From Ferruginibacter paludis (GTDB taxonomy: Bacteria > Bacteroidota > Bacteroidia > Chitinophagales > Chitinophagaceae): a stretch of 64,000 nt of DNA. Positions 41,263 to 50,921 of this stretch are shown here, piece after piece. Position numbers and translations under genes: made by a program. The notes below the pieces were generated by a model. The model was given only the letters and a program-made list of their open reading frames with translations. It did not search any database and had not been told where the DNA came from. Within the stretch, counting starts at the first letter, position 1, and each line of letters opens with the position of its first letter. The DNA lies in the NCBI RefSeq assembly GCF_030409685.1, contig NZ_JAUFQJ010000004.1, forward strand, positions 62,001 through 126,000, in the 5' to 3' direction.

Positions 41263-42408
41263 TTAAGGCCAGTAATCAGGTTTTATGTTGGTGCCGGTTA
41301 AAGTGCAGTCAACGCAATGCGGAGCAGCTACTTTAAATTTCGCTATTTCGCCAAACGGAGTCATTAGTGTCGGATACATAGGTAAGGTACCCCTGGCGTT
41401 CATTTGAATCGAATCAGGATTATTTACTACTTCAAAAGCAACACATCCTGCATTGTAATTCCAGTTGGGCAACTCTGCATTTTTGATAAATATTCTTTTT
41501 TCCGTCGGCCTGCTAATGTTGAAAAAGCCTATGGCAGGTAATGATGGATTGCTTATACAATGAATATTTCCATTTAATTCAGAAGGCTGCGCATCAAAAA
41601 CAGAACCCACGGATTCAGTATTTTTTTTCATCCGCTCCAGGAATTGATACCCCTCCCTGCTCCAGGCATATTGCCTTACCAACACCGAGTACAGCACGCT
41701 CATTTTCTGCGAACCGGTGGCAACCTCCGTAAAAGGTAAATGAATTACATCTTGCGTCAGCTTTGCTGAAGACCCCAGCAGTATATTGCTGGACGCCTCA
41801 GATTGCCAGCAAATACTGATCTCGGGGTCACTGGCATCCCGGTAAGCTACCGTAACAAGCGTACTACCATTTGGGCCGGAAGGCGGGTCCCATTTTAAAG
41901 AGGCTGAAAAAGCAGAGTGAAATTCCCAAGTTTCTTTAAATTCCCACTGATAGTAGCGGGTGTTATTATTATCATCATGCGTGTCAACAAACAGTTTTAC
42001 ACCATTCTCATCTCTTTCCCACTGAATATTATCTATTAACGGGTTGTACCTTGGTCTCACAAAATCTGACTGGTAAGTTTCGCTGTTTTGAGTATTAATT
42101 TTCAGCCGGTAGCCTGTTGAAGTGTTCAAATTGAGGTTGCCGGAATACATACCAATACCGTTTTCATACAGGGGATAACTGTTGCCTGCGCTATCTTCCA
42201 GCAAAACAACTGCTCCTTGCTCCATAAGTTTGCTGGTATCTTTCAAACCAGCTGTACGGGATAAACGAATATTAGTTTGTCCTCCGTCTCCATCAACAAC
42301 ACCTTCAATTACAAGGTAGCCCGTAGCAACCTTTGGTGCCGGCGAATCAAATTTTTCCTTACATCCCGCAACAAATACAACAATTAGTAACAGCAGTATT
42401 TTATTCAT
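41263..42408 (-). CDS. DUF4249 lipoprotein
   Basis: This is a 381-residue lipoprotein with lipobox VAGC (Cys16), followed by KEKFDSPAP and the DUF4249 opening strand YLVIEGVVDGDGGQTNIRLSRT. Proteins of this family are usually encoded directly after a TonB-dependent receptor and are assumed to act with it at the outer membrane. Here the gene lies 110 bp after the receptor gene and 67 bp before the macroglobulin-like gene. Several cysteines near the C-terminus (PHCVDCTLTG) form a CxxC motif. No biochemical role is known. Confidence 0.85.
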   Translation of the reverse strand: MNKILLLLIVVFVAGCKEKFDSPAPKVATGYLVIEGVVDGDGGQTNIRLSRTAGLKDTSKLMEQGAVVLLEDSAGNSYPLYENGIGMYSGNLNLNTSTGYRLKINTQNSETYQSDFVRPRYNPLIDNIQWERDENGVKLFVDTHDDNNNTRYYQWEFKETWEFHSAFSASLKWDPPSGPNGSTLVTVAYRDASDPEISICWQSEASSNILLGSSAKLTQDVIHLPFTEVATGSQKMSVLYSVLVRQYAWSREGYQFLERMKKNTESVGSVFDAQPSELNGNIHCISNPSLPAIGFFNISRPTEKRIFIKNAELPNWNYNAGCVAFEVVNNPDSIQMNARGTLPMYPTLMTPFGEIAKFKVAAPHCVDCTLTGTNIKPDYWP

Positions 42409-42518
42409 TTAAAAAAGTTTATTCCAACAAATTATTTGATAGCCCGGTAAATTTTATAGTATTACTATAGACTTTCATTTTCAAAAATTAACAGGCCTGC
42501 GCAGGCACAGCCCTTCAA

Positions 42519-45281
42519 CTAAAACCTGATATTAAAATTTATAAATGGTATGGCGCTTCCAAAAATGGAAAGTTTATAACCATTGACTGCCCCATTTTCA
42601 GATACATAATACACAGAATATGGATTTTTTCTGCCGGTTAAATTATACACACCCAACGTCCAGGAATTGTGCGTTACCTGGTGCACTTTATGGTTGCCAT
42701 CAATGTTCATTGAAAAATCTGCACGGAAGTAATCAGGTATCCTGAACTCGTTGCGGTCGGCATACAAAGTGCGGTTGGAGCCTGCAAAATAAAACACACC
42801 TACTGGCAATGTAATAGGCCTTCCGGTACTATAAGTTGCATTCAGCGAAAGGCTGAAACGATGATTGACACGGTAATTGCCAATTAAAGTAACATCATGC
42901 GGCTTATCATAATTGGCCGGGTAAAAGTTGCCCTTATTAATTAATTCACCGGCCGCAAGGTCATCTTGTTTTAATAATACCCTCGACCAGGTATAACTGA
43001 ACCAGCCGTTTATTTTACCGGTTAATTTTTTAACCAAAAATTCCACGCCGTAGGCCTTTCCCTTTGTACCAATTACATCTGTTTCCAGGTGATGATTCAG
43101 CACCAGGTTAGCCCCGCTTTTATAATCCAGGTAATTGCTTATTTTTTTATAGTACACTTCCAGCGAAGTTTCGATGGTATTGGCTTTTGAGTTTTTATAC
43201 AGGCCAAAAGAAAGCTGGCCTCCCTGCTGTGGCCTGATAGAGACGTCACTCAATTTCCAGATATCGGTTGGCGCCATCGATGCCGTGTTTGACAGCATAT
43301 GAATATATTGCCGCTGGGTATTGAATGCAGCCTTTAAAGAAAAGCTAGGTGTAAAAGCATATCGTGCAGACAAACGGTATTCAGGGGCTGCATAAGTTTT
43401 AATGATCTTGCCTTTATCATAAAACTTACTGCCTGTTTGGTTGTCTGTTGTTACGGGCAGCCCTTCAGCATAAGTGTTAACTGTTTTAGGTCCTAAAAAC
43501 TGGTAAAAAGAAAATCTTATTCCGCCTTCAAGAGTAAATGCATTGGTGATATTGTATTTGTCATTCAGATAAATTGCACTCTCCAATGCTTTTTCCTTTT
43601 CTACCTGGTCAGGTGAAACAAGAGAATTTTTTCCATCGGGGTTAAAGTATCCCGGGTTCAATTTGTAATAAATTGAATTGAATCCAAAGTCAATGGTATG
43701 GCGGTTATCAAGGTAATAGTTAAAATGTGTTTTAAAGTACGTTTGATGAATATCAAAGCCCATTTTATAAGCGCTTAAAGGCAATATATTGCTGCCGATA
43801 TTATAGGTATACTCATCAGTTCCGCCTGTTATAACACTATTCAATTTATTGTTAAACACGTGTTTCCATTTCACGGAAAAATTTTGGTTTTTATAGCCGT
43901 AAGTGGTATCGCTGTTTAAGTTAAAACGGTCTTTGCTGTAGTAGCCGGTAAAATAAAGTGTATTTTTTTTATCAAGTTCATGCGTTATCGAAAGATTCAA
44001 ATCATAAAAACCCGCTTTACTGTTTTTATACTGATCAGGTAACAGGTTTAGTAACCAGTTAGCGTAGGTGGACCTGGCTCCGAGGATAAATGAAGTCTTA
44101 TCTTTTATCAACGGTCCTTCTAAATTTAAACGACTGGTGAGCAAGCCAATACCTGCGCTTCCGGTTAATTGTTTTTTATTTCCTTCCCTTCCGTTTATAT
44201 TTAATACAGATGATAGCCTTCCTCCATACCTGGCGGGAATACTGCTTTTGTACAGCTCCACATCCTTTACCACTTCAGGATTGAAGGCCGAAAACATACC
44301 AAAAAAATGGGACGGATTGTAAATGGTAGCATCATTGAATAATATAAGATTCTGATCTGTTGAACCTCCTCTTACATTTAAACCTGTACTGGCTTCCCCC
44401 ACAGTTTTAACGCCGGGCAATGTTGTTACCACCCGTAGTATATCCGCTTCTCCAAAAATTACAGGAACCTGCTTGATAGTTTTTATATCAATTTTCTGTA
44501 AGCCCATCTGAACGCTTCTTACATTGTTTAATTTTTGAGAAGAGATAACAACATTTTTAATGGTTAAGATGGTACTCTGCATGTCAATATTCAGTTTGCC
44601 ATCGTTGTATAAATGTACCTGGCGCCTGGTATCCTTCATCCCAAGACTTTGTATATTGATCACATGCCTGCCCCTGGGTAATGAAAACGAAAAGTAACCG
44701 TACTGATCCGTTACAAGTGACGGACCGGTTTGATCTGCCTGTAAATATGCTCCCACCACAGGTTCGCCTGTTTTTGCATCGGTTATAGTACCAGCGATGA
44801 TTGCATTAGGTGCAGCTGTAGGTGCAAGCTTATCACCTATATCGTACACTTTATTTTCCAGCGTTGTTTTAATGTTATCCTTATCCCTTTTTTGCAAACC
44901 ATTCAAGTCCACTCTTCCGCCATTTTTTTCATCTGTATTGAAAGGTGCAAATGCGGTTTCGATATTTTTATCTTTTAATATAAATGCATACCCCTCTTCA
45001 GTAATTGTATAGCGAAGGCCTGTATTAACGAAAGCCTGGTCCAGTACCTTTAACAATGGCTGCTGTTGAACGTGCAATGTGATTGTAATGCTGTCTGCCT
45101 GGGTTGTATCATAATAAAAATGCAATGGCGTTTGAGTTTCAATTGCAAGCACGAATTGCTCCAACGATGCGCTATCCAGGTTTACCGTTACATCAGGATA
45201 TGTTTTTTTTTGAGCGAGGGTTTGTACGCAGCTAAAAAAAACGAACAGTAGTGTTAAAATAATTGATCCCTTTTTTTTCAT
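42519..45281 (-). CDS. TonB-dependent outer-membrane receptor with STN domain
   Basis: The 920-residue receptor has a signal peptide, then an STN domain (about 30-108, LEQFVLAIETQTPLHFYYD) of the type used in trans-envelope signalling. A carboxypeptidase-like domain (about 160-235, GTITDAKTGEPVVGAYLQ), a plug with VKTVGEASTGLNVRGGSTDQNLILFND, and a barrel ending in FINFNIRF complete it. It probably imports an unknown compound and may signal to a FecR-type regulator, but none is encoded beside it. It starts 1 bp after the preceding gene and is followed by DUF4249 and the macroglobulin-like gene. It lacks the SusC-length barrel and has no SusD partner. Confidence 0.9.
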   Translation of the reverse strand: MKKKGSIILTLLFVFFSCVQTLAQKKTYPDVTVNLDSASLEQFVLAIETQTPLHFYYDTTQADSITITLHVQQQPLLKVLDQAFVNTGLRYTITEEGYAFILKDKNIETAFAPFNTDEKNGGRVDLNGLQKRDKDNIKTTLENKVYDIGDKLAPTAAPNAIIAGTITDAKTGEPVVGAYLQADQTGPSLVTDQYGYFSFSLPRGRHVINIQSLGMKDTRRQVHLYNDGKLNIDMQSTILTIKNVVISSQKLNNVRSVQMGLQKIDIKTIKQVPVIFGEADILRVVTTLPGVKTVGEASTGLNVRGGSTDQNLILFNDATIYNPSHFFGMFSAFNPEVVKDVELYKSSIPARYGGRLSSVLNINGREGNKKQLTGSAGIGLLTSRLNLEGPLIKDKTSFILGARSTYANWLLNLLPDQYKNSKAGFYDLNLSITHELDKKNTLYFTGYYSKDRFNLNSDTTYGYKNQNFSVKWKHVFNNKLNSVITGGTDEYTYNIGSNILPLSAYKMGFDIHQTYFKTHFNYYLDNRHTIDFGFNSIYYKLNPGYFNPDGKNSLVSPDQVEKEKALESAIYLNDKYNITNAFTLEGGIRFSFYQFLGPKTVNTYAEGLPVTTDNQTGSKFYDKGKIIKTYAAPEYRLSARYAFTPSFSLKAAFNTQRQYIHMLSNTASMAPTDIWKLSDVSIRPQQGGQLSFGLYKNSKANTIETSLEVYYKKISNYLDYKSGANLVLNHHLETDVIGTKGKAYGVEFLVKKLTGKINGWFSYTWSRVLLKQDDLAAGELINKGNFYPANYDKPHDVTLIGNYRVNHRFSLSLNATYSTGRPITLPVGVFYFAGSNRTLYADRNEFRIPDYFRADFSMNIDGNHKVHQVTHNSWTLGVYNLTGRKNPYSVYYVSENGAVNGYKLSIFGSAIPFINFNIRF

Positions 45282-45282
45282 C

Positions 45283-46032
45283 TTATTTTATTAAGCTATC
45301 GTAAAAGGCTATTGATTGGGTAAGCGTATTTTGCTTGTCTTTTTTAAAGTTCAGACCATGCTGTTTTATAAAACTTTTCACTTCTTTTTTCCGGTCACTC
45401 AACAATTTATATAAATCACTTTTACTTTTTATTATAAAGTAACGGTCTGCCCTTTTCAGATAGTAATAATCTGATTCTTCAATATAAGTGAGCAACTCAG
45501 TTATTGCAGAGGAGTTTTGCTGGATGGTTTTCATTTCTTTTTTAAATAAACCAATTTTTCCATTGTATAAACGATTGTAGAAACCGCTGCTGACAAGATT
45601 CATACTGAGACTGTCTTTTGTTATTTTTATAAAATCAGCACCGTAAAAGTGAAACCAATCAATTTTCGGTTTTAACAACTGTATTTTATCTGCATAATAG
45701 TTTATCACCAGTTCATCGGTGATTTCATTATACCGCATCAATACATTGTCGAATTGTACACCATCATAAAATACTGATCCCGAAGCAGGAGCAGGTGTGC
45801 CGAAATACGGATCACCTTCATTAAATTTATATGGATATTCTGTATACAAGCTGCCATTGGTCAAGGCCCGCTGATCTCCAAAAGCCTGGTGATATACTTC
45901 CCTGGCATTATGCAGCGCAGCTGAGTAAGATGTATTAACGGAATCCGAATGTTGTGCAGTAATTTTTTGTATGGAGGAAAAGAAAAAACAAATACCCGAA
46001 AGCAATGCAATCAACAATTTTTTTGAAGTCAT
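45283..46032 (-). CDS. Exported protein of unknown function upstream of the receptor
   Basis: The 249-residue product has a signal peptide (LLIALLSGICFFFSSIQKITAQ) and a conserved-looking strand pattern GSVFYDGVQFDNVLMRYNEITDELVI. I have the impression such proteins often precede TonB receptors in this phylum. The rest is charged and ends with a lysine-rich helix (LLSDRKKEVKSFIKQHGLNF). It contains no enzyme motif that I recognise. It is the first gene of the operon, and the receptor begins 1 bp after its stop, suggesting translational coupling and a shared role. Confidence 0.75.
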   Translation of the reverse strand: MTSKKLLIALLSGICFFFSSIQKITAQHSDSVNTSYSAALHNAREVYHQAFGDQRALTNGSLYTEYPYKFNEGDPYFGTPAPASGSVFYDGVQFDNVLMRYNEITDELVINYYADKIQLLKPKIDWFHFYGADFIKITKDSLSMNLVSSGFYNRLYNGKIGLFKKEMKTIQQNSSAITELLTYIEESDYYYLKRADRYFIIKSKSDLYKLLSDRKKEVKSFIKQHGLNFKKDKQNTLTQSIAFYDSLIK

Positions 46033-46291
46033 ACAGTCAGGCTTGGTAAAGGAAGTTAGTTATCGTTGGAAACGTTATTAAAATTAAGGGAATAAATTGT
46101 AAATGTATTCTGTAGGCTAATATATTTTACAACATATTATCATACGTTTCACATAGTTGGTAGCGAAATTTTTATTTTTATTTTCTGTATGGGCACGAGC
46201 TTTAATGCAATAACTTTCCGTACCGCTGCACACACCATTCAGCTGCCGGAAAATATTTTCAGGGTAAAATAAAACCAGCACATTATTAATT

Positions 46292-47416
46292 ATGAAGCAT
46301 CGCATACTTGTAAAAGGCATTTTAATAAGTCTTATTTTTCTATTGTTTTCCGTCATGCTACCGGCGCAAAAAAACATCGATGATCTATTGCCGGTAAGGG
46401 CCTTTTGCATTTCGGCACCCAAGCCTGTCAATGTTGAACGGTTTGTACAATTCATCAACGAAGACCTTGCTGTTAATAAAATAAATACACTGGTTCTAAG
46501 GGTTGACTTCAATTACCAATTCAAAACCCATCCTGAACTGCAGGATTCAAGTGCATTGTCTGAAGAAGATGTAAGACAGCTGGTAACGGCTTGTAAAAAC
46601 AACCACATCCATTTAATTCCGCAGATTAATTTGCTGGGGCACCAATCATGGGCAGGAGCCCTCAATAAACTATTGAAAGTGTATCCTGAGTTCGATGAAA
46701 CACCCACTGTGCAAATGCCGGTGGTGTACGGCTGGCCTAACCCGGATAGCCTGTATTGTAAAAGTTATTGCCCCTTGCATCCATCGGTACATAAAATTGT
46801 TTTTGATCTTGTAGACGAAATCTGTACAATATTTGAAGCGACAGCATTTCATGCGGGAATGGATGAAGTTTTTTACCTGGGTGATTACCGCTGTCCCCGC
46901 TGCGCCGGAAAAGACAAAGCTGTTTTATTTGCCGGGGAAGTGAATACCATCCGCAATCACCTGGCTGAGAAAAAAAGAAAATTATGGATTTGGGGCGACC
47001 GGCTGATTGATGGAAAAAGCACGGGTATTGGCGAGTGGGAAGGAAGCTTTAACAATACACAAAGCGCTGTACGCCTCATCAGCAAAGACATAGTTATTTG
47101 CGACTGGCATTACGACAAAGCGGAACAGACGGCTGTTTATTTCGCCAATAATAAGTTAGCTGTGGTTACCTCCACCTGGCGCAACCCTGCTGTTGCTGCC
47201 ACCCAGGTACGGGACATGGTACGTTACAGGCGTACGGCAAAACCTGCAGTAAAAAAATTATACCAGGGCGTAATGCAGACTATCTGGTCAAATTCCAATT
47301 CGTTTATCGATGACTATGAATCGGTAAAATTATCCGGTATACAAACTGATACAACGCAAGCCAACTGCTTTAAAGCTATGCTGAACGAGATAAAAGTTAT
47401 CAGTGAAACACCATGA
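46292..47416 (+). CDS. GH20-related glycoside hydrolase-like protein
   Basis: The 374-residue protein has a signal peptide ending near LPAQ. A TIM-barrel sequence follows with INTLVLRVDFNYQF, HLIPQINLLGHQSW, and FHAGMDEVFYLGD, whose Asp-Glu pair matches the catalytic DE of GH20 hexosaminidases. GH20 enzymes release terminal N-acetylhexosamine, but the normal N-terminal domain is absent and the barrel is short. An inserted CPRCAGKDKA could bind metal. Activity is therefore likely but not certain. It is divergent from the receptor operon and appears monocistronic. Confidence 0.75.
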   Translation: MKHRILVKGILISLIFLLFSVMLPAQKNIDDLLPVRAFCISAPKPVNVERFVQFINEDLAVNKINTLVLRVDFNYQFKTHPELQDSSALSEEDVRQLVTACKNNHIHLIPQINLLGHQSWAGALNKLLKVYPEFDETPTVQMPVVYGWPNPDSLYCKSYCPLHPSVHKIVFDLVDEICTIFEATAFHAGMDEVFYLGDYRCPRCAGKDKAVLFAGEVNTIRNHLAEKKRKLWIWGDRLIDGKSTGIGEWEGSFNNTQSAVRLISKDIVICDWHYDKAEQTAVYFANNKLAVVTSTWRNPAVAATQVRDMVRYRRTAKPAVKKLYQGVMQTIWSNSNSFIDDYESVKLSGIQTDTTQANCFKAMLNEIKVISETP

Positions 47417-47846
47417 TTAATTTGTACCAGATGACATATAAGCTTTCTCAAATTTATTAAAGTGGGTACACGCTGGCGGCAGTTGTTTATTTATACAATG
47501 TCTTTCTAAAAACGAAAAATGGCACATTTACTTGCATCTGTGTTAGTGAAACTATAATTTAGCTTTTAATTATAATTTTTCTCCTCAATACTCATTTAAC
47601 CACAACCAAAGCCTATACGGCACTACAAAATATTTTTCTATAAAAAGTTCTGTCAGTAACAAGTACTCTTAAGTAACCTGCTGTAAGTCCATATTTTTTG
47701 AAAAATCAGCTTGCTGATTCTCCTTCCCGTTTTTATTACCGGATAACCGCTGGATACCACAGAAAATCAGCGTTACCATTGATTATGTAATCAACATGCC
47801 GCATAGAGGCATGTAACAAAATTTTCAACCATTTAAAAGACGAATT
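47417..47846. other. 430-bp leader region of the ScyD/ScyE-like gene
   Basis: No gene is visible. Close to the start codon two inverted repeats lie side by side. TTGATT and AATCAA around a 4-nt centre occupy 47780-47795, and CATGCC and GGCATG around a 7-nt loop occupy 47796-47814. They could be an operator or a structured 5' leader. The rest is AT-rich with no repeat or terminator that I can support. Confidence 0.4.
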
Positions 47847-49055
47847 ATGAAAAGATTTTTTTTTGGACAAATGGCGGCAGTCATTGCTATCGCTCTGTTC
47901 CTTACATCCTGCAAAAAAACAACTACGGATGTAGTTACTGCAAACGCTGATAACGCATACCAGCTACAGGAAAAAGATGAAACTGCTTTGTGGATTGACA
48001 ACGCAACAGCAACGGAAAAGAAAAACCACGAAGCAGTACGCATTTTTGCCACCGGTTTAAACAATCCCAGGGGGTTAAAATTTAGCCCCAATGGCCGGCT
48101 CTATGTTGCTGAAGGCGGCACTGGCGCAGGGACTTATTCTTCCATTGGTCAGTGCGACCAGGTGCCATTTCCCGTTGGCCCTTACCTGGGCGGTACCACA
48201 GGCGGCCGCATTTCAAAAATCAACTGGAAAGGTGAACGCACAACAGTAACCGATCAGTTACCCTCCAGCCATGCCAATGAAATAATTGGCGGTGATGTGG
48301 AAGGCGTAGGCGATGTGACTTTTATTGGCAACACATTGTATGCAGTGCTGGCAGGTGCCGGTTGTTCGCATGGTGTTCCCTCCATTCCAAACCAGGTTAT
48401 AAAAGTAGGATGGAATGGCCAGTGGACAACGGTGGCTAATTTAAGCGACTGGTTAAAAGCCCATCCTGTGCAAAACCCGGAAGAGGATGATTTTGAACCA
48501 GACGGTACGCCATACAGCATGATTGATGTAAACAACAATTTGTATATTATGGAACCCAACCATGGCGACTTTATAAAAGTAACCACCGCTGGTGCAATAA
48601 GTCGCGTAGCCGACATTTCTGCAAGCCAGGGTCACATCGTGCCCACCGCACTAACATGGTATCATGGCAATTTTTATTCCGGCAACCTTCATCCATTTCC
48701 TGTTGTACCGGGCAGTTCCAGCATTTATAGAATTACTCCCGCCGGGAATGTATCTGTATTTGCAACCGGATTTACTACGGTGCTGGGTGTTGCGATTGAT
48801 AAAAACGGCAATCTGTACGTGCTGGAAAATACCACTGTCAGCGGTATGGGACCAACTCCCAATACAGGAAAAATTATCAGGGTAGATCACTCCGGTAACC
48901 GTGAGGAAATTGCTACCGGGCTTAATTTGCCAACCGCCATGACTTTTGGCCCTGATGGCAAATTGTATGTATCAAATGTCGGCTTCGGACCCGCAGCGAT
49001 TGGTGGCGGACAAATATTGCAGGTGAGTGTTAAAAAACATGGAGATGATGACTGA
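47847..49055 (+). CDS. ScyD/ScyE-family NHL-like propeller lipoprotein
   Basis: The 402-residue protein has lipobox LTSC (Cys19, followed by KKTTT) and a beta-propeller of six NHL-like repeats: GLNNPRGLKFSPNGRLYVAEGG, DVEGVGDVTFIGNTLYAV, VLGVAIDKNGNLYVLENT and LPTAMTFGPDGKLYVSNVG. This matches the ScyD/ScyE family, named for two genes of the cyanobacterial scytonemin cluster but widespread in bacteria that make no scytonemin. No enzyme motif is present. It probably binds or scaffolds at the envelope. It ends in an acidic tail (KKHGDDD). A strong hairpin follows at 49116. Confidence 0.85.
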   Translation: MKRFFFGQMAAVIAIALFLTSCKKTTTDVVTANADNAYQLQEKDETALWIDNATATEKKNHEAVRIFATGLNNPRGLKFSPNGRLYVAEGGTGAGTYSSIGQCDQVPFPVGPYLGGTTGGRISKINWKGERTTVTDQLPSSHANEIIGGDVEGVGDVTFIGNTLYAVLAGAGCSHGVPSIPNQVIKVGWNGQWTTVANLSDWLKAHPVQNPEEDDFEPDGTPYSMIDVNNNLYIMEPNHGDFIKVTTAGAISRVADISASQGHIVPTALTWYHGNFYSGNLHPFPVVPGSSSIYRITPAGNVSVFATGFTTVLGVAIDKNGNLYVLENTTVSGMGPTPNTGKIIRVDHSGNREEIATGLNLPTAMTFGPDGKLYVSNVGFGPAAIGGGQILQVSVKKHGDDD

Positions 49056-49115
49056 CATCACATCAGCCAAAACTACTCATTGATATTGTTTTCAGGAGAT
49101 AAATGGTAACGCGTC

Positions 49116-49152
49116 AAACAATTGTACCCTGTTATGCAGGGTATAATTGTTT
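49116..49152 (+). terminator. Terminator-like hairpin between convergent genes
   Basis: A 16-bp stem with one G-T pair (about AACAATTGTACCCTG against CAGGGTATAATTGTT) closes a 5-nt loop. It lies 60 bp after the ScyD/ScyE-like stop and 122 bp after the convergent barrel gene. A short T-rich run (TTTATAG) follows on the plus strand, so it mainly serves the propeller gene. Confidence 0.65.
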
Positions 49153-49274
49153 ATAGAACATTGCCCATAATAACATATTTATTGGTAAACAAACACACAA
49201 GTATTGCAAGGGCGAAACTGGTAGTTGATTTGAATGATTTCATAGTTTTTTTATTTTGGCTTTATTTTTATCCT

Positions 49275-50921
49275 TTATAACTTATACCTGATACCCGCAG
49301 CCAGGCTGATGTTATTAGGATAAGTTTTTACAGTCGCATCCCTTGTGCTGGAATTCAGCGCAAAATTATAGGATGGCATAAAACTTAACGCAATACTTCG
49401 CGTAATAGTATATGATAACCCGAGCCCGATATTGCCGCTGAAATAGTTGGATTTTAAACCATTTATTGATGAACTGGTAGTCACCTCTTTAGTGGTTGCG
49501 GTACCGATTTCTGTGGCAATTTTACCTTTGGTTAATACATTAAAAGTGGTACCTGCCAAAGCAAACAAATCTATTTTATTAAAGTAATAATGGTATTTTA
49601 AGGCGAGCGGAACTGAAATATATTTTAATGTATTGGTTGCACCGAAAGCCTGCAGGCTATCCCCTACTACAGGGTTTGCAACGGTTTTGGAAGACAGATA
49701 AGTATAGCCTGATGAACAGTTAAACCGGTATTTTATTTCTCCCCGGTCATCTTTATCGGCATAAATAGTTTTAGGACTTATTGTGATGGTTTTAGAAGTA
49801 AGCTCCATACCTGTCTGTAAACTCCAATGCTTATTTAAATTGTAATCAAGTAAAATTCCCAGGCTGTATGATGACTGTCGTTGTTCTCCATCCCTGATCT
49901 TGTCCCTGTCATCATGATCCCTGGGCGGGGGCATACCGCCGGGCATTCTTTCATGCGGCTCTTCTTTTAAAAGATTGGATGAAATATTGGGAGCGAAAAA
50001 TAATGTTGCAGACAAGCCTCCCCCACTCTTTATTGTATGCCTTTTTCCAGGCCGTTGGGTCAGGCCCAATCCATCAGGCAACAATCTTATGTCTGAAGCA
50101 ATGCGATTATCTACTGCATTTAATTTGGGAGCTGAAATCAGTTGTGGGGCAATGGGAGATAAATGTGTCAATTGCTGACCGGTAAAATTTTCATTTTTGA
50201 TTTCGAAATCCTGAGCAGTTTTTTTATTTGGTATTGATACTGTTGGGATAGTTGCAACAGCAGTTTTTTCATCAGCAACTTCATCAATACCACCGTTTGT
50301 TATCGTTGCTTTTGCCTTTCGTTTGCTGAGCAGCATTTGCTGCGGTGTTACTGTATTGTCCAGTGCTTTAAATTCTTTTTTATTTATTGATTGATTGTCT
50401 TCATTTAAAGCTGGTTTACTTTTTTCTTCGTTGACGTCCGTCTTTTGAGCGATTGCCAAGTCCCCTGTAACCTGCTTTTTATTGCCATCAGCAGACTTTA
50501 AAATATTATTAGCATTTTGAACTTTATTACTATCAACCAGAGCTTGTAAATCTGTTTCAGCAGGATTAACAACAGCAACAGTTTCTGTGTCAGCTGCACT
50601 TTTATTTTTTGTATCAACTGATGTTGGTACGGAATTTATTTTATTATCATTGTTTGTTTTATTGTGGTTTGTACTATCTGCCTGGGATGGACTATTAATT
50701 TTAGTCCAATGGTTTAAAGTATAGGCACCAAAACCTAATAAAAGAACCAACAGAGCAACGGCAATTCTTTTAAGCTGAATGTATTTTTTGTTGATATCTA
50801 CCACCTTATTTTTATCAAGACGTTTATCTATAGCCTCCCAGACACTTTCGGGCGGGTTTTCTGTTTGGTCATCCAGGGCAGCTTTGAATAACTTGTCAAT
50901 GTTGTGTAAATCTTTTTTCAT
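49275..50921 (-). CDS. Inner-membrane-anchored protein with C-terminal outer-membrane-type barrel
   Basis: This 548-residue protein has an unusual plan. A cytoplasmic N-terminus of about 55 residues (NIDKLFKAALDDQTENPPESVWEAIDKRL) looks like the anti-sigma-like segment common in Chitinophagaceae. One membrane helix follows (about 56-70, VALLVLLLGFGAYTL), then about 200 residues of low-complexity linker rich in N, K, T and D. The C-terminal 200 residues look like an outer-membrane beta-barrel (YSLGILLDYNLNKHWSLQTGMEL, ISLAAGIRYKL). It may span the envelope. The ATG at 50921 overlaps the sigma factor stop as ATGA. The family is common but not characterised. Confidence 0.8.
   Translation of the reverse strand: MKKDLHNIDKLFKAALDDQTENPPESVWEAIDKRLDKNKVVDINKKYIQLKRIAVALLVLLLGFGAYTLNHWTKINSPSQADSTNHNKTNNDNKINSVPTSVDTKNKSAADTETVAVVNPAETDLQALVDSNKVQNANNILKSADGNKKQVTGDLAIAQKTDVNEEKSKPALNEDNQSINKKEFKALDNTVTPQQMLLSKRKAKATITNGGIDEVADEKTAVATIPTVSIPNKKTAQDFEIKNENFTGQQLTHLSPIAPQLISAPKLNAVDNRIASDIRLLPDGLGLTQRPGKRHTIKSGGGLSATLFFAPNISSNLLKEEPHERMPGGMPPPRDHDDRDKIRDGEQRQSSYSLGILLDYNLNKHWSLQTGMELTSKTITISPKTIYADKDDRGEIKYRFNCSSGYTYLSSKTVANPVVGDSLQAFGATNTLKYISVPLALKYHYYFNKIDLFALAGTTFNVLTKGKIATEIGTATTKEVTTSSSINGLKSNYFSGNIGLGLSYTITRSIALSFMPSYNFALNSSTRDATVKTYPNNISLAAGIRYKL

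Noticed and set aside
46117..46512. 131-codon minus-strand frame
   Set aside because: It is antisense to the start of the GH20-like gene and its composition is not protein-like.
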